A DNA stretch of 64,000 nucleotides from NCBI GenBank assembly GCA_001724265.1, contig MEDY01000087.1, positions 1 through 64,000 on the forward strand, in the 5' to 3' direction. This stretch comes from Rhizaria sp. SCN 62-66. Taxonomy: Eukaryota > Rhizaria, unplaced. Below the pieces are notes generated by a model that saw only the letters and a list, made by a program, of their open reading frames with translations, had not been told where the DNA came from and did not search any database. Shown piece by piece: positions 11,485-21,985 of this stretch (positions are counted from its first letter, which is position 1; each line of letters starts with the position of its first letter). The position numbers and the translations under genes were made by a program.

Positions 11485-12222
11485 TTAGATCTTGTTGAAG
11501 GCAGCAATCTCGACGGAGCCGACGCCGGGGAGCTCGGAGATGGTCTCCTCCATCCAGTCAGTGGAGACGAGGACGTTGCGGGCTCGCGGCCCCACTCGAG
11601 ACCCTCGCAGTTGACGCCGTAGATGGACTGGGCGAGCTCGTCGAGGTCGACGTCAGTGTCCTCGGGCTTGATGTCGAAGATGACAGTGGACTGCTCCTTA
11701 GCGACGTTAGCGGCGGTCTTGGCGTCGTACGCGGCCTTCTTGGCGCGCGCGGCCTCCTCCTCGGTGTCGAGGTCCGACGAGTCGGAGTCGCTCGAGTCGG
11801 AGCCGGAGGAAGAGGATGAAGAGGAGGAGGAAGAGCGGGCGGCGCGGCGGCGCTTGACGGGCTCCTCGTCCTGGGGGCCGAAGACCTTGGAGAAGTCGAC
11901 GGGGGCCTGGGACAGAGCGGAGCAACGCAGAGAAACACGGAGAGCATAGATATAGATGAGTATTGAAATTAAAGCAAACACAGAATACAAAAAACATCAA
12001 CGCTAGCGGAGTATCCGGTGTACGATGCCATATGAGTCAAACCTAATGCAGTATCTAGTGTTATTAGGAATGCCATCATACCTGGTAGAAGGAGGCGATG
12101 CCGTTCTTGGTGCCCTTGGCAGCCTCAATCTTGGCCTTGGCCATAGAGGCGATAAGGGTGACAGCGGAGCTGACCTCGTTGTCGAAGAAGGCGGCGACGG
12201 AGTCCTCGGTGGAGAGAGACAT
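11485..12222 (-). CDS. Elongation factor 1B beta/delta (guanine exchange subunit), frameshifted
   Basis: Exon 1 is 12222-12082 (47 codons). Exon 2 starts at 11906 after a 175-nt GTATGA...CCCAG intron (phase 0). The order fits EF-1B beta/delta: short N-terminus, basic then Ser-rich acidic linker (SSSSSSSSSS then SDSSD, likely CK2 sites), the EEEAARAKKAAYDAK stretch, then the exchange domain beginning VIFDIKPEDTDVDLDEL and GLEWG. The normal C-terminus VEIAAFNKI is present, but in another frame: exon 2 is 422 nt, and the frames change near 11575-11595. About 14 residues that family members have between the LVWG-like and VVEDDKV-like segments (the KLVPVGYGIKKLQ strand) are also absent. Flanking sequence is intact and coding, so an assembly or sequencing deletion, or a recent lesion, is likely. 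The protein normally recharges eEF1A with GTP. Confidence 0.85.
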
Positions 12223-12862
12223 TAGAGCAAGTCTACATGAAGAAATAGCAAATGGATTGTGGAGGCATGAATGACGTGAGCTCGTTGTACTCAGGCAGGA
12301 TAGACTGATGCACATATCATGCAGGGAGGAAAAAGAGAGAACACTTGTACTTTGCAAAGAACAATTACAAACACTCATACGTGTAAAACACCACTTCATG
12401 CAGTTTGACGAGTGTAAGTTGAGATCTGCGTGAAACTACTGCGACGCCCAGTGACACGCGTTAGGTCTGACCTGAACAACCATAAAGTCTAATATCAGAG
12501 AGGTTAAGTCCAAAAACACAACGCATTAAGTTATATTGTATCATAAACTACCAAAATCATCAACAACACTACCGTTAACGGATTCCTCGTGCTTCTATAT
12601 CTTTTCGCGCATCCTGCCAGTCTGCTTCGGTTCGGCCCGAAACCTAGGTAGATTCAAACTCAAGCCGCCGCAATGACCCAGAGAACCGTAATATCTTCCT
12701 CTTTCGCTCGACAGTGAGCGATTACAACGAAAATAGTGTTAAATCTGTGTATGTCTAGATCAAAAAAAATATATTGCGTGCACAAAAAACATAAAACAGA
12801 AATCTATACCTATGAAACACGATTGTTTAGAGGAGGCAGTGGTTGTTACAGCAACGGCTCGC
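12223..12862. promoter_or_regulatory. Spacer with GC-richer island upstream of EF-1B
   Basis: The left part upstream of EF-1B includes the acceptor-like tgtag ten bases before its ATG. A GC-richer patch near 12600-12690 (containing ttcggttcggcccgaaac) stands out from the AT-rich surroundings and is a reasonable promoter or first-exon candidate. The right end is the 3'UTR of the MORN gene. No gene was seen. Confidence 0.4.
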
Positions 12863-15800
12863 TTACGCGCGCAGCTTGCTGCCACCCACACCGCCCGCCG
12901 CGGCGCGCGCAATTCCGGCGACGGTGCCGACCCCTGCCCCGCCGGCCTGCTGCACAAGCGCGGCGCCCGAGGTGCGCGTGACGGTGGAGACCGATGCGAA
13001 GTTGGGCGGCGCGATCACGGGCCCGCGGAACAGCAGCGCTGGCTGCTGCGGGCCCTGCGGTAGCTGCCCCGCGTGCGCGCCCGCGGCGTTGGCGTCGGGG
13101 TTGGCCACGGCGGCGCGCGGGATCGCGAGCGGCTCGGGCGCGGACGGGTAGGTGCGCAGCGAGGGCCGGGCAACAGGGTACGACGCGATCAGCGCCAACT
13201 CCTGGCACACTGCGGCCTCACGGCTGCGCGCCTTGCTGCCGCTGTTGCTGTTGCTGTGGACGAGAGCGACGTGGGCGCGCAGGGCGGCCGCCGGGGTGGC
13301 CTTGTCGTCGAACATGCTGTCGGGCAGCGCGTCGATAAGTTTGGCCGCGTTGTGCGTGAAGTAGCGCTGCGCGACGAGGATGGGCAGCGCGGCCGCAGTG
13401 GCCGACTGCGCCGCCGGGAGCAGCGCCGAGGCCGGCGCGGGCAGCACGAGGCCCAGGAACGAAGACGAGGACGAGACGTTGAGCAGCGGGACATGGGTCA
13501 GGTGCGCGGAAGTCAGGCCGCCCCCGTCGGCGGTGCCGGCGCGGCTGTGCGAGCGGCGGCTCGAGCTGCGGCCGCCGCTGCGGCTGCTGGTGCGCAGGCC
13601 GCCGAACGCGCTGGGGACGGCCGCGGGATTCGCGGCAGCGCTCGCGCTCGCGGCGAAGTTGCCCGCGCCCGTGCCGGCGGCGTTCGCGCGCGCGCTGGCG
13701 GTGCTCGAGGGGGCGAAAGGGAAGCCCGGCGCGAGGGGCGCCAAGACGGGACCACCCTTGGCAGGCGCAGCCGCACTGCCCGCAGCCACAGCAGCGCCAG
13801 TGCTGTTGGCGGTGGGGTTATTGCCGCCCGTAGCGGTGGTTGGACGCACTGCCGAAGACAGCGGCCGGCGGTGGGTCACCGCACCGGCGGCGTTGCCTCC
13901 GTGGCCCGCGGCACCGCCGGCGCCCGCGAGCGCGGAGCTGCTGTTGGGGCTCAGGAACTGGCTGTGCGCGGCGGCGACGGCGGGGTGAGCGAACACTCCG
14001 GCGGGGACCACGGGGCCCCACTCAGCGCCCGCCCAGTCACCGACAGCCGCACTCACATTCGCCGCGCCCACGCCCACGCTCGCACCAACAGTGTTGCTGA
14101 CGGCTGCGGCTGGCGCGAGTGCAAACCAGCCCTGCGCGAGGCAGTGCAGGTAGCGCCGGTAGCCGACCTCGGTCGGGCACGACGGGGTCAGCACGGGCAT
14201 GAAGTGCGGCGGCGGCGCTGCGCCGTGGCCGCCCGCGTTGTTGAGTACCGCGATGGGCAGCAGCAGCCCCGCGGCGGCGCGCGGGGAGAGCGTCGACGGG
14301 GGCAGGAACGGCAGCGCGCCGTGGCCACCATTGCTCGACGACTGCAAGCTATTGTGAATAGCGGCCGTAGGGAGCGGGCGGAGCGCGGGGAGCAGCGCGG
14401 GCGGCAGGGGCTGTCCGTTGGCGGCGAGACTGACGCTGACAGCGCCGCCGACGGAGCCGGTAGCAGCGACGGGACTCGCGCACGCGGTGTCGTTGGCGGC
14501 AGACGGACTCACAGTAGGGGCAGCAGCAGCAGCAGCAGCAGCAGCACCGGCGGCCGCAGCAGTTGTGGTTACAGTCACCGTCGCGGTCGCGCTGGCGGGC
14601 ATCGCGCTAAGGATCTCTGCGCGCACGGCGGCCCGGATGGCCTTGTGGTCAAAGCGCACCTGTCCCAGCCCGCCGAGGCCGAAGACGGGGAACGCGCCGG
14701 CCAGCGCGGCCGCGGCCGTGGGCACCAGCGTGCCGTTGGCGGGCGCCGATGACAGCACGTCGTGGAGCGTGGCGAGCTTCTGCGAGCGCGAGAGGGAGAG
14801 CTCACGGCGCAGCAGTGCGAGGCACGAGAGGAACTGCAGCAGCTGCTCGGGCGTGAGCGGCGAGTCGAGCCAAGTCGCCACGCCGCTGCTGCCGGAGCAG
14901 TCGGTGAGGAAGCTCTGCTGGCTCACAGAGGCACTCTCAGCGGCGGCGTTGCTTGCGTTTGACTGGGAGAGCGAGTTGATGTAGAAGTCGAACAGAGCCA
15001 CCGTCGCCGCGTCGTCCTCGGAGAGCGGCAGCGCCACGGGCACGGGCACGCCACTCATGACGGGCGCAGGCGCAGCAGATGCGTCAGCACCAGCGCTAGC
15101 AGCAGCAGCAGAAGCGTCAGTCACCGCAGTGGCGACGGCGATGCCAGCGCTGAAGCTCGCAGCCGTGGGGCTGGGCGCCGTCGCCGCAGCGGCAGCGGCC
15201 TCGGCGGCGGCCGCAGCGCCGCGCTTCACCGCGGCCGCCGCGGCTTCGGTGACCGTGAGCAGTGCGTCGACCTGGCTGGGGTACGCGAGCAGCAGCTGCA
15301 GCAGCGCCTGGCCCACGAAAACAGCGGCGCGGTGGGCCGCGAGCAGGATTGAGAGCTCGGAGACCACGAACACGGGGGAACCGTTCTCATCCTCGGCGCC
15401 GCCGTAGTCGTTGGCGTTGTCGTCAGCGGCAGCGTCGGCCGCGCTGGCCTCGGCCGCCGCTGCAGCAGCGGCAGCAGCTGCAGCAGCGGTCGATGCGTGG
15501 GCAGCGGAGTTGCTGAGCGCGGAAGCGAGCGCGGCCTTCTCGCCCTTGCTCCGGTCGCGCCCGTCCGCGCTGCTGCTGCTGCCGCGCGCACTGCCGCTGC
15601 CGGCGGTGGAGCTGCCGCCGCGGCGCGCGGCCGCGCGGACCTGGTCGGCGGCGAGCGCCTCCTCAAGCTCCTTGCGGCGACGCTCCTCCTGCTGTTTGAG
15701 CACACGGCGGCGCTCTAGGTCCCACAGCAGGCGCAGCTTGGCCTGGCGCACGAAGCGCGTCACAGTGGCCTCGTAAGCGGCCGCCACGGCGGCGCTGGCG

Positions 15801-18800
15801 CGCGCGCGCGTCTCGGGCAGCAGCGAGAAGAGCTCTGCCGCGAGCAGCACGGCGCGCGCGGGCGAGATGGCGTGGTCGGAGAAGAGCTGCGCGTCCTGCA
15901 GGCGGCGCGCGGCGGCGGTGCGGCGCGCGCGCAGGGCCGATACGGCCGCGCGGGCGGCGTCGCGGTCGTGCGCCAACGCCTCCTCCTTGGCCTTAAGCTC
16001 AGCGCGCTCCTTCTCCGTCAGGCGGCGGCCGCCGGGCCCGAGCAGAACCGCACCGTTCGCGCCGCTGTTGCTGCTGTTAGAGCTCGAGGAAGTCAGGGAG
16101 AGCGAGAGTAGGGAACCACCGGCCGCAGCCGCCGCAGCGGCGCCGGCGGCCTCCGCGGCGGCGTTGTTGGCGATGGCGAGGTCGTCGTCCTCCTCGGCAC
16201 CCAGCAGCCCGCCCACGGGGGTGGGGTCAAGCGCCTCGGGGAGCCCTGCCAGCGAGGGGTCGCCCGCAGCCGCGAGGAACGAGTCGATGTACACGGCGCC
16301 GTTTGTCAGCGGCGCTGCGGGGACGGCGTCCAGCAGCAGCTGCGCGCGCAGCAGCGAGAGCACCGCGCGGAGCGGGACCGTGGTGTCGCTGGCGACCGGG
16401 AACGGCGACGGCTTGCGCGACTTGGCGCCGTGCTTGCCCTTGCCCGCGCTGTGGGCGGCGGAGGGCAGCGAGCGCGGGGGCAGGCGGTGGCCCCAGCGGG
16501 AGCCAGGCCAGGGGCCTGCGGCGTCGGTTGCAGCGGCCCAGTTGATCCCGTTGTTCTGCAGACTCACGAGCGCCGCGCCGGAGTCGGACTTTGCGCTGCG
16601 GAGGGTGAGCGCCTTCATGTTCCTGCTGCTGATGTGCGCGCTGGTGAGGTTGTTGTTGGTGTAGAGCAGGGCGGACGCAACCGAGGTGGGCACGTTGGCG
16701 GCGATGACGGCGACGGCGCGGCGTGGGTCGGCGAGACAGGCGTGCAGCGCGTACACGGATACGCGCGCCGCGGTGTACGAGGACGAGTGCGTGAGAGAGC
16801 GGCGGAGGTGCGTGGCCTCGACGGGCACTAGGCACAGCGCGGTCTTGCTCGTGTTCGCACCGGCGATGTGGGCGTTCGAGGGGGACGTCAGCGCAGTCGT
16901 CGTGCCGGCGCTACTCGAGCTGGCGCTGTTGTTGGCAGCCGCAGACGAGAGCGCAAGCGAGATGGTGGGGCACGCGGAGAGCGCGGAGAGGTAGCTCAGC
17001 GCGCGCGCACGGGGGAACAGAACGGTGGTGAGGAAGCGGCGGACGAGGGCACTGGGGGAGTCGCTGTCGGTCTCGTCATCGACACCGTCACAGTCGCCGT
17101 CGCCGCTGTGACTGCAGCCGCTAGCAGGAGAGTCGCATGCGTTGTCCTTGTGCTCAGCGCTGACATTAACGCGCATCTCCACCGGCGTGTTAGCGTAGTA
17201 GAAGAGCGCGATGCGAACGATGGCCTCGATCGCCTGGTACAGACGCAGCGTGATCGCCGGGTCGTGGATGCTCGCGAAGCGCGACAGCAAGGGTGAGTCG
17301 TTGTGGCCGCCGCTGATGGCGCTGACGCTCACGTTCGAGTAGTCGCCGTTGCCATCGTCGTTGCTGTTGCAGCCGTCACCGTCGCCGTCGGTGTCACTGG
17401 CAGCGTTCTCGTTGCAGTAGCTGGTGTTTACGCTGTTGGTGACTGCCGCAGTCGCAGTGGCGTCACGGTAGCCATCGAGCGCAAGACGCGACACGTCAGC
17501 ACGAGTGAGCCACGGCGACGCGGCGCCGATATCAAAGATAAGCCGCCACAGCGCCTCGACACCGATGCGCATCGCCTTGGGTGCGACAATCACGATCGCA
17601 CCGGTTACGCTTGGCGACGCCGCGGCGGACTGAGAGCGGTTTTGCATCGGCGCCGTGACGTGCGTGTAGTAGCGCAAAATGTCGAGCAACGCGCTGTGGT
17701 AGCGCTGCAGCACCGACGACACGCGCTTCGCCTCCGCAGTGGCCAGCGCGAGCGCCGCGGCAGGGCCGCCGTGCGCGCGCAGGGCGCGCAAACGCGCGAA
17801 GTTGGGCCTCGCAGCGGCGGCACCTGGAGCAAAGGCAACGGCGACGACCTTGTTCTTGCCGTAGCCGCGCTTGCCATTGTTCGCCTCCGCCTCAGCCTGA
17901 GCCTTGGCCTGAGCCTCGGCCTTGGCCTGAGCCTCGGCCTCGGCGGCCGCAGCGGCGCCGGCTGCTGCGGCCGCGGTCTCGGCGGCCTCCTCCTTCTCGC
18001 TCTCGCTGCTCTCGTCGTCGGCGCTGCTGGTGCCCAGCTCCTCGGGGTAGCCCTGCGTCATCGCGATCCCCGCGGCGGCCGCCTTGGCGCGCAGCGCGGC
18101 ACGGGCGGCGCGGCGCTCACCGCGCTCGCGCGTGCGGGCCTCGGCGCGCAACGCAGCGGCGGCAGCCACGGCGGCGCGCGCGCGGACGGCCTCGGCCTCC
18201 TCCTCGGCGAGCCTGTGCGCAGCCTCGGCGGCGGCGGCCTCGGCGACCGCGCGGTCGGCTGCGTCCTGCGCGTCGAGGGCCGCGAGAGCGCGCGCGCGGG
18301 CGGCGTCGGTGGCCCAGGGGAGCAGCATGTCGACGAACATAGGGCGGATGTGCGCCTTGGCCGCACTGCCGTTGCTATCGGTCGTCGCAGCAGCAGTGCT
18401 GTTCTGCTGAGCAGTGCTGGAGTTCGTAGCGGCCTTTGCCACGTTGCCAGAGGTAGCAACAACGTCTGTTGTCGACGTGGCGACCTTGCCAGTCTTCGCA
18501 GCAGTCTTGCCAGCACCGGCGCCCTTGACACCGGTCTTGCCACCGACGGCAGCGGTGGTGCTGCTGTTCTTAAGATTCGCCACACTCTTATCACTCTTGT
18601 TGGCGACAGCATTCGCGGCGTTGTTGTTCAGCGCCTGGCGCCACGCGTTGGCGTCCTCGAGTCCATCCTTGACGAACTTGCACTCGACGCGGCTGCCGTC
18701 GTCGAACGTGTACGCACCCTGGCCCTCCTTGGCGTTGCCGGCCCACATGCCGCGGTACACGGCGCCCGACGAGTAGTAAAACACGCCGCGGCCGCAGCGA

Positions 18801-21136
18801 AGGCCGCGGGAGAAGGTGCCAACGTAGCGGTTTAGCGCGCCGAGCGGGTCCGCGGCCACCGCGCCGCTGTGGCCGCCGGCGGCCGTGAGGGAGGAGAGCG
18901 AAAGCGGCAGCAGCGGGAGGAGGCCGCCGGAGGCGCGGACCGCGTTGTCGGTCGCGAGCACGGCGTTGGTGGCTAGGGCAACAGGATCCGCCGTCGCCAG
19001 CAGGCTTGAACATGTGATCGTGGGGACATTGTGTGCGTTGTTATTGTTGTTCCCGCTGTTGCTGCCTGTGTTGTTGTTCGCGAGGGCGTAACCAGTGGGC
19101 GTGAAGCCGGGCGCTGTGAGCAAGCCGGTGACGGGAATGCCCGCAGCCAGCGCGGTGACTGCATCAAGGCCACGAGAAGCAAGAGACTCGGCGTCGACGG
19201 TGCACTTCGAGAGGTCCAGGGTGGCGGGGTATTTGGCCTCGATGGTCTCGGTAAAGTCCGTCACGGACCAGGGCGATTTGAGACTGTGCGCAAGGGTGAA
19301 GCGCTCGCAGTGGCTGGCACCAGTCTTGCGCCTCCGCTGCTTCTGCTGCTGCTGCTCACTGTTCGCAGACTTGTACTCGTCGTCCGCGAAGGAGTCGCTG
19401 TTGCTCAGGCCGTCGGTCCCGTCGCCGTGGCCGTCGTCCTCGCTGTGGACGCTGCTCTTGCGCGCACACGCCGCGTGCGGGCCGTTGTCGCCCGCAATCG
19501 CCGCGGCCGTCTCGGGCTTCAAGGGAACGGGGATGGTCGCAGCCAGAGCCTCGGCGAGCTCCAGCGGCGACGAGTACGGCAGCATAGTCGCGCTGGCGCT
19601 CGCGCTAGAGCTCGTTGCGCTGGAGGTCGCAGTTTTTGAGAGCAGCTGGAGACCCCAGACGTACTCACCGTCGCCGTGCGGCAGACCGTCGGCCCACCAG
19701 CCGACGTACGAGTGCACGACGACGGGAGTGCTCAGGCCGACAGGGGCACTGGCACCGCCAGAGCCAGAGCTGACACTGAGCGCAAAAGCGTTCGCCGACG
19801 CCGCGTCGCCGCTCGCGCTCGCGGTGGCGATGGCGTTGCCGGTGCCTGCGTGGTAGTAGTCGGCGAGCGGGTCGCTGGGCAGGTCGAGAACGCTGGCGAG
19901 CGCGGGCCACACGGCCGCGCCCCAGCCCTCGCGCCGGTCGCCGCACCACTCGCCCTCGTACACGGTGCCGTTGGCGTACAGCATTACGCCGCGGCCATGG
20001 CGCTTGCCCACAACAAACTGCCCCACGTACAGCGACTTGACGCGCTGCGTCGCGGTGAGCGCGTAAACGAGCCGGCCGAGTCCGTGGCGCAGCCCGCGGC
20101 GCCAGTGGCCTGTGTAGCTGGCGCCGCTCGCGGCATGCGTGAAGGTACCGACGCCGTGGCGCAGCCCGTGGCGGACCTGGCCCGTGTAGCGCGAGCCGTC
20201 GGGGTAGGTGTAGGCGCCGCAGCCGGTGAGCGTGTTGGCGGTGAACTCGCCCTCGTAGTAGGCGCCGTCGGGCCAGGCCAGCACGCCGCGGCCGTGCATC
20301 AGGCCAGCCTTGAAGTCGCCGTCGTAAACGCAGTTGGACGCGAAGCGCGCGTAGCCGCGGCCCGTGTACAGCACGGCAGACTTGGGTGGGTGCGGGGCCG
20401 GGGTAAAGGTCGGTGGCGGCATCGGGTAGCGCGAGGCAGAGCTGTCACCCGAGCTCGAGTCAGCAGCAGCCGCATCAGCGCTCTGAGAGAAACTGCCGGA
20501 CTCGGTCTCAGGCGAGAAAGAAGCAGAGTCAGCGTTAATGTCGTCTTCAGGAGAGATGTTGCGGTTGAACTCCTTAAGTTCAGCGTTCTCATCTCCATCG
20601 TCACCGTTCTCAGCGTCATTGTTGAGCGCGGACGAGAAACCGTTGTTGTTGGGCGGCCTGAGCATCGAGAGCGAGACCTCAGCGCCGCAAGGTGGGATAG
20701 GCACACCGTGCGCGCGGCGGAAGCACACGACCGCAGTGTTCAGGATTGTGCGGTTGTAGCCGGCACTGTCAGTGAGTGGGTTGTCCCACTGAGCAGCCGG
20801 GATGTCAAGAGACAGGAAATCGGGCTGGCAGGCGACAGCATCGGCGTATGCCTTGGCGGCGGCCTCAGCCTCGCGCTGGAGATACTCCTGACGCTCGCGG
20901 TCGGCCTGGTCAATCTTGGCGGCCTGGTCCTTCTCGAGTAGGTCGGCGATGGCAGCCTTGACCACGGTCTCGGCCTCCAGATCACGCAGGACCGGAGCAG
21001 GATGAGGCTGTGCGGGTGCGGACACGGCGACAGTCTGTGAAACGTTTTTGCGATCGCCACCAAGGCCAGAGCGACCACTGGGGTTGGACCCACTAGCGCC
21101 GCTGGCGCGGGCATGGGATGCACCCTTCGGTGGCAT
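12863..21136 (-). CDS. Giant MORN-repeat protein
   Basis: A single uninterrupted frame of 2757 residues starts MPPKGASHA. Six consecutive MORN repeats (pattern YxGxWxxGxxHGxG, e.g. YDGDFKAGLMHGRG and YTGHWRRGLRHGLG) lie near 20370-19910. One is near 19700 (YVGWWADGLPHGDG), and two are near 18850-18660 (YVGTFSRGLRCGRG and YRGMWAGNAKEGQG). The N-terminal 250 residues include a charged coiled-coil stretch (near 20970-20850). A Glu/Ala-rich coiled-coil region follows the last MORN block (about 18350-17880), then long Ala/Ser-rich low-complexity sequence with some helical islands. MORN proteins act at membranes and in axonemes. An RSPH10B-like radial-spoke role is one possibility because of the clustered N-terminal MORNs, but the extreme length and missing markers prevent assignment. 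The ends look complete (TAA at 12865-12863). Confidence 0.85.
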   Translation of the reverse strand: MPPKGASHARASGASGSNPSGRSGLGGDRKNVSQTVAVSAPAQPHPAPVLRDLEAETVVKAAIADLLEKDQAAKIDQADRERQEYLQREAEAAAKAYADAVACQPDFLSLDIPAAQWDNPLTDSAGYNRTILNTAVVCFRRAHGVPIPPCGAEVSLSMLRPPNNNGFSSALNNDAENGDDGDENAELKEFNRNISPEDDINADSASFSPETESGSFSQSADAAAADSSSGDSSASRYPMPPPTFTPAPHPPKSAVLYTGRGYARFASNCVYDGDFKAGLMHGRGVLAWPDGAYYEGEFTANTLTGCGAYTYPDGSRYTGQVRHGLRHGVGTFTHAASGASYTGHWRRGLRHGLGRLVYALTATQRVKSLYVGQFVVGKRHGRGVMLYANGTVYEGEWCGDRREGWGAAVWPALASVLDLPSDPLADYYHAGTGNAIATASASGDAASANAFALSVSSGSGGASAPVGLSTPVVVHSYVGWWADGLPHGDGEYVWGLQLLSKTATSSATSSSASASATMLPYSSPLELAEALAATIPVPLKPETAAAIAGDNGPHAACARKSSVHSEDDGHGDGTDGLSNSDSFADDEYKSANSEQQQQKQRRRKTGASHCERFTLAHSLKSPWSVTDFTETIEAKYPATLDLSKCTVDAESLASRGLDAVTALAAGIPVTGLLTAPGFTPTGYALANNNTGSNSGNNNNNAHNVPTITCSSLLATADPVALATNAVLATDNAVRASGGLLPLLPLSLSSLTAAGGHSGAVAADPLGALNRYVGTFSRGLRCGRGVFYYSSGAVYRGMWAGNAKEGQGAYTFDDGSRVECKFVKDGLEDANAWRQALNNNAANAVANKSDKSVANLKNSSTTAAVGGKTGVKGAGAGKTAAKTGKVATSTTDVVATSGNVAKAATNSSTAQQNSTAAATTDSNGSAAKAHIRPMFVDMLLPWATDAARARALAALDAQDAADRAVAEAAAAEAAHRLAEEEAEAVRARAAVAAAAALRAEARTRERGERRAARAALRAKAAAAGIAMTQGYPEELGTSSADDESSESEKEEAAETAAAAAGAAAAAEAEAQAKAEAQAKAQAEAEANNGKRGYGKNKVVAVAFAPGAAAARPNFARLRALRAHGGPAAALALATAEAKRVSSVLQRYHSALLDILRYYTHVTAPMQNRSQSAAASPSVTGAIVIVAPKAMRIGVEALWRLIFDIGAASPWLTRADVSRLALDGYRDATATAAVTNSVNTSYCNENAASDTDGDGDGCNSNDDGNGDYSNVSVSAISGGHNDSPLLSRFASIHDPAITLRLYQAIEAIVRIALFYYANTPVEMRVNVSAEHKDNACDSPASGCSHSGDGDCDGVDDETDSDSPSALVRRFLTTVLFPRARALSYLSALSACPTISLALSSAAANNSASSSSAGTTTALTSPSNAHIAGANTSKTALCLVPVEATHLRRSLTHSSSYTAARVSVYALHACLADPRRAVAVIAANVPTSVASALLYTNNNLTSAHISSRNMKALTLRSAKSDSGAALVSLQNNGINWAAATDAAGPWPGSRWGHRLPPRSLPSAAHSAGKGKHGAKSRKPSPFPVASDTTVPLRAVLSLLRAQLLLDAVPAAPLTNGAVYIDSFLAAAGDPSLAGLPEALDPTPVGGLLGAEEDDDLAIANNAAAEAAGAAAAAAAGGSLLSLSLTSSSSNSSNSGANGAVLLGPGGRRLTEKERAELKAKEEALAHDRDAARAAVSALRARRTAAARRLQDAQLFSDHAISPARAVLLAAELFSLLPETRARASAAVAAAYEATVTRFVRQAKLRLLWDLERRRVLKQQEERRRKELEEALAADQVRAAARRGGSSTAGSGSARGSSSSADGRDRSKGEKAALASALSNSAAHASTAAAAAAAAAAAAEASAADAAADDNANDYGGAEDENGSPVFVVSELSILLAAHRAAVFVGQALLQLLLAYPSQVDALLTVTEAAAAAVKRGAAAAAEAAAAAATAPSPTAASFSAGIAVATAVTDASAAAASAGADASAAPAPVMSGVPVPVALPLSEDDAATVALFDFYINSLSQSNASNAAAESASVSQQSFLTDCSGSSGVATWLDSPLTPEQLLQFLSCLALLRRELSLSRSQKLATLHDVLSSAPANGTLVPTAAAALAGAFPVFGLGGLGQVRFDHKAIRAAVRAEILSAMPASATATVTVTTTAAAAGAAAAAAAAAPTVSPSAANDTACASPVAATGSVGGAVSVSLAANGQPLPPALLPALRPLPTAAIHNSLQSSSNGGHGALPFLPPSTLSPRAAAGLLLPIAVLNNAGGHGAAPPPHFMPVLTPSCPTEVGYRRYLHCLAQGWFALAPAAAVSNTVGASVGVGAANVSAAVGDWAGAEWGPVVPAGVFAHPAVAAAHSQFLSPNSSSALAGAGGAAGHGGNAAGAVTHRRPLSSAVRPTTATGGNNPTANSTGAAVAAGSAAAPAKGGPVLAPLAPGFPFAPSSTASARANAAGTGAGNFAASASAAANPAAVPSAFGGLRTSSRSGGRSSSRRSHSRAGTADGGGLTSAHLTHVPLLNVSSSSSFLGLVLPAPASALLPAAQSATAAALPILVAQRYFTHNAAKLIDALPDSMFDDKATPAAALRAHVALVHSNSNSGSKARSREAAVCQELALIASYPVARPSLRTYPSAPEPLAIPRAAVANPDANAAGAHAGQLPQGPQQPALLFRGPVIAPPNFASVSTVTRTSGAALVQQAGGAGVGTVAGIARAAAGGVGGSKLRA

Positions 21137-21985
21137 GCGTGAGATTGTTAAGGTCGCGGAGAGCGAGCTGGGAGAAGTCTGGGTAGGAACAGGCGAAGTG
21201 GTTCAATCGAGGTATTGAAAAAAGTCTTTTCTTCTACGAAAGAGACATCCGAGAGAAAATAATTAAATGTGAGATTAATTTTACACGAATACCGTTTATA
21301 AAATGACGCAAAGCTTACACAAGCGATTGTAACATGTGTGTCTGGTCTCTGCGAATGTGACCGTTACGTGACTTTCATCCCTTCCAACCGACCGTGCGCC
21401 TTCGGTCAGCACTCACTGAAGATCAGTTACGCTAGTTAAAACAATAGCATACAGCATCAAAATAAGGTCAAGTTAAGATACCACAACATAAAACACATAT
21501 GAGCATTGCTGTTACAAATTGGTACATTATTTTAACCAGATTAAGCTGACGTATACTTTCCGTTTAATATAAAGTCATGTTATGTATCACGACCCGTGAA
21601 TGCAGCATGCATTTGGGGATTAATAGAACACCAGAATTTAACAAAACAATCAAATATCGCAGATCACGAGCATATCCGAGAAGCACATGAGACTAAAATA
21701 AACGTATACTTGCTTGTGGACTTGAATCACACTCAACAGGACGCAATACGAGTGACAAGATTAAGGAGGCAAGTTAATCTTTAGGACGAATCAAAACAAA
21801 TGAAGAAAGTTAAAATGAAGGTACTAAAAAGTGCGAATGTTGACTTGCTTCGCACCGATAACCAAGCTGACAATTTACTGTACAACAGCTGAGTACCAAG
21901 ACTAGCTTGTGACAGTAGTTACAACCATCACCGCTGACTGACTTGATAACACGCACTTTGCGAGCGCATGGCAAATGAGGCATGC
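21137..21985. other. Spacer between MORN and PI3-kinase genes
   Basis: Both flanking genes are on the minus strand, so this holds the PI3-kinase 3'UTR (right) and the MORN promoter (left). A GC-richer patch near 21360-21420 includes CCAACCG at 21384-21390, about 250 bases upstream of the MORN start. Acceptor-like cccag runs lie 33-45 bases before that ATG. The short open frame at 21596-21784 has no domain and is not called. Confidence 0.45.

Noticed and set aside
13073-14752. Long plus-strand open frames antisense to the MORN gene (also 17303-18835 and 19676-20941)
   Set aside because: They are Arg/Ala/Gly-rich shadows of high-GC coding DNA. The minus strand carries the MORN repeats and a single 2757-codon frame.
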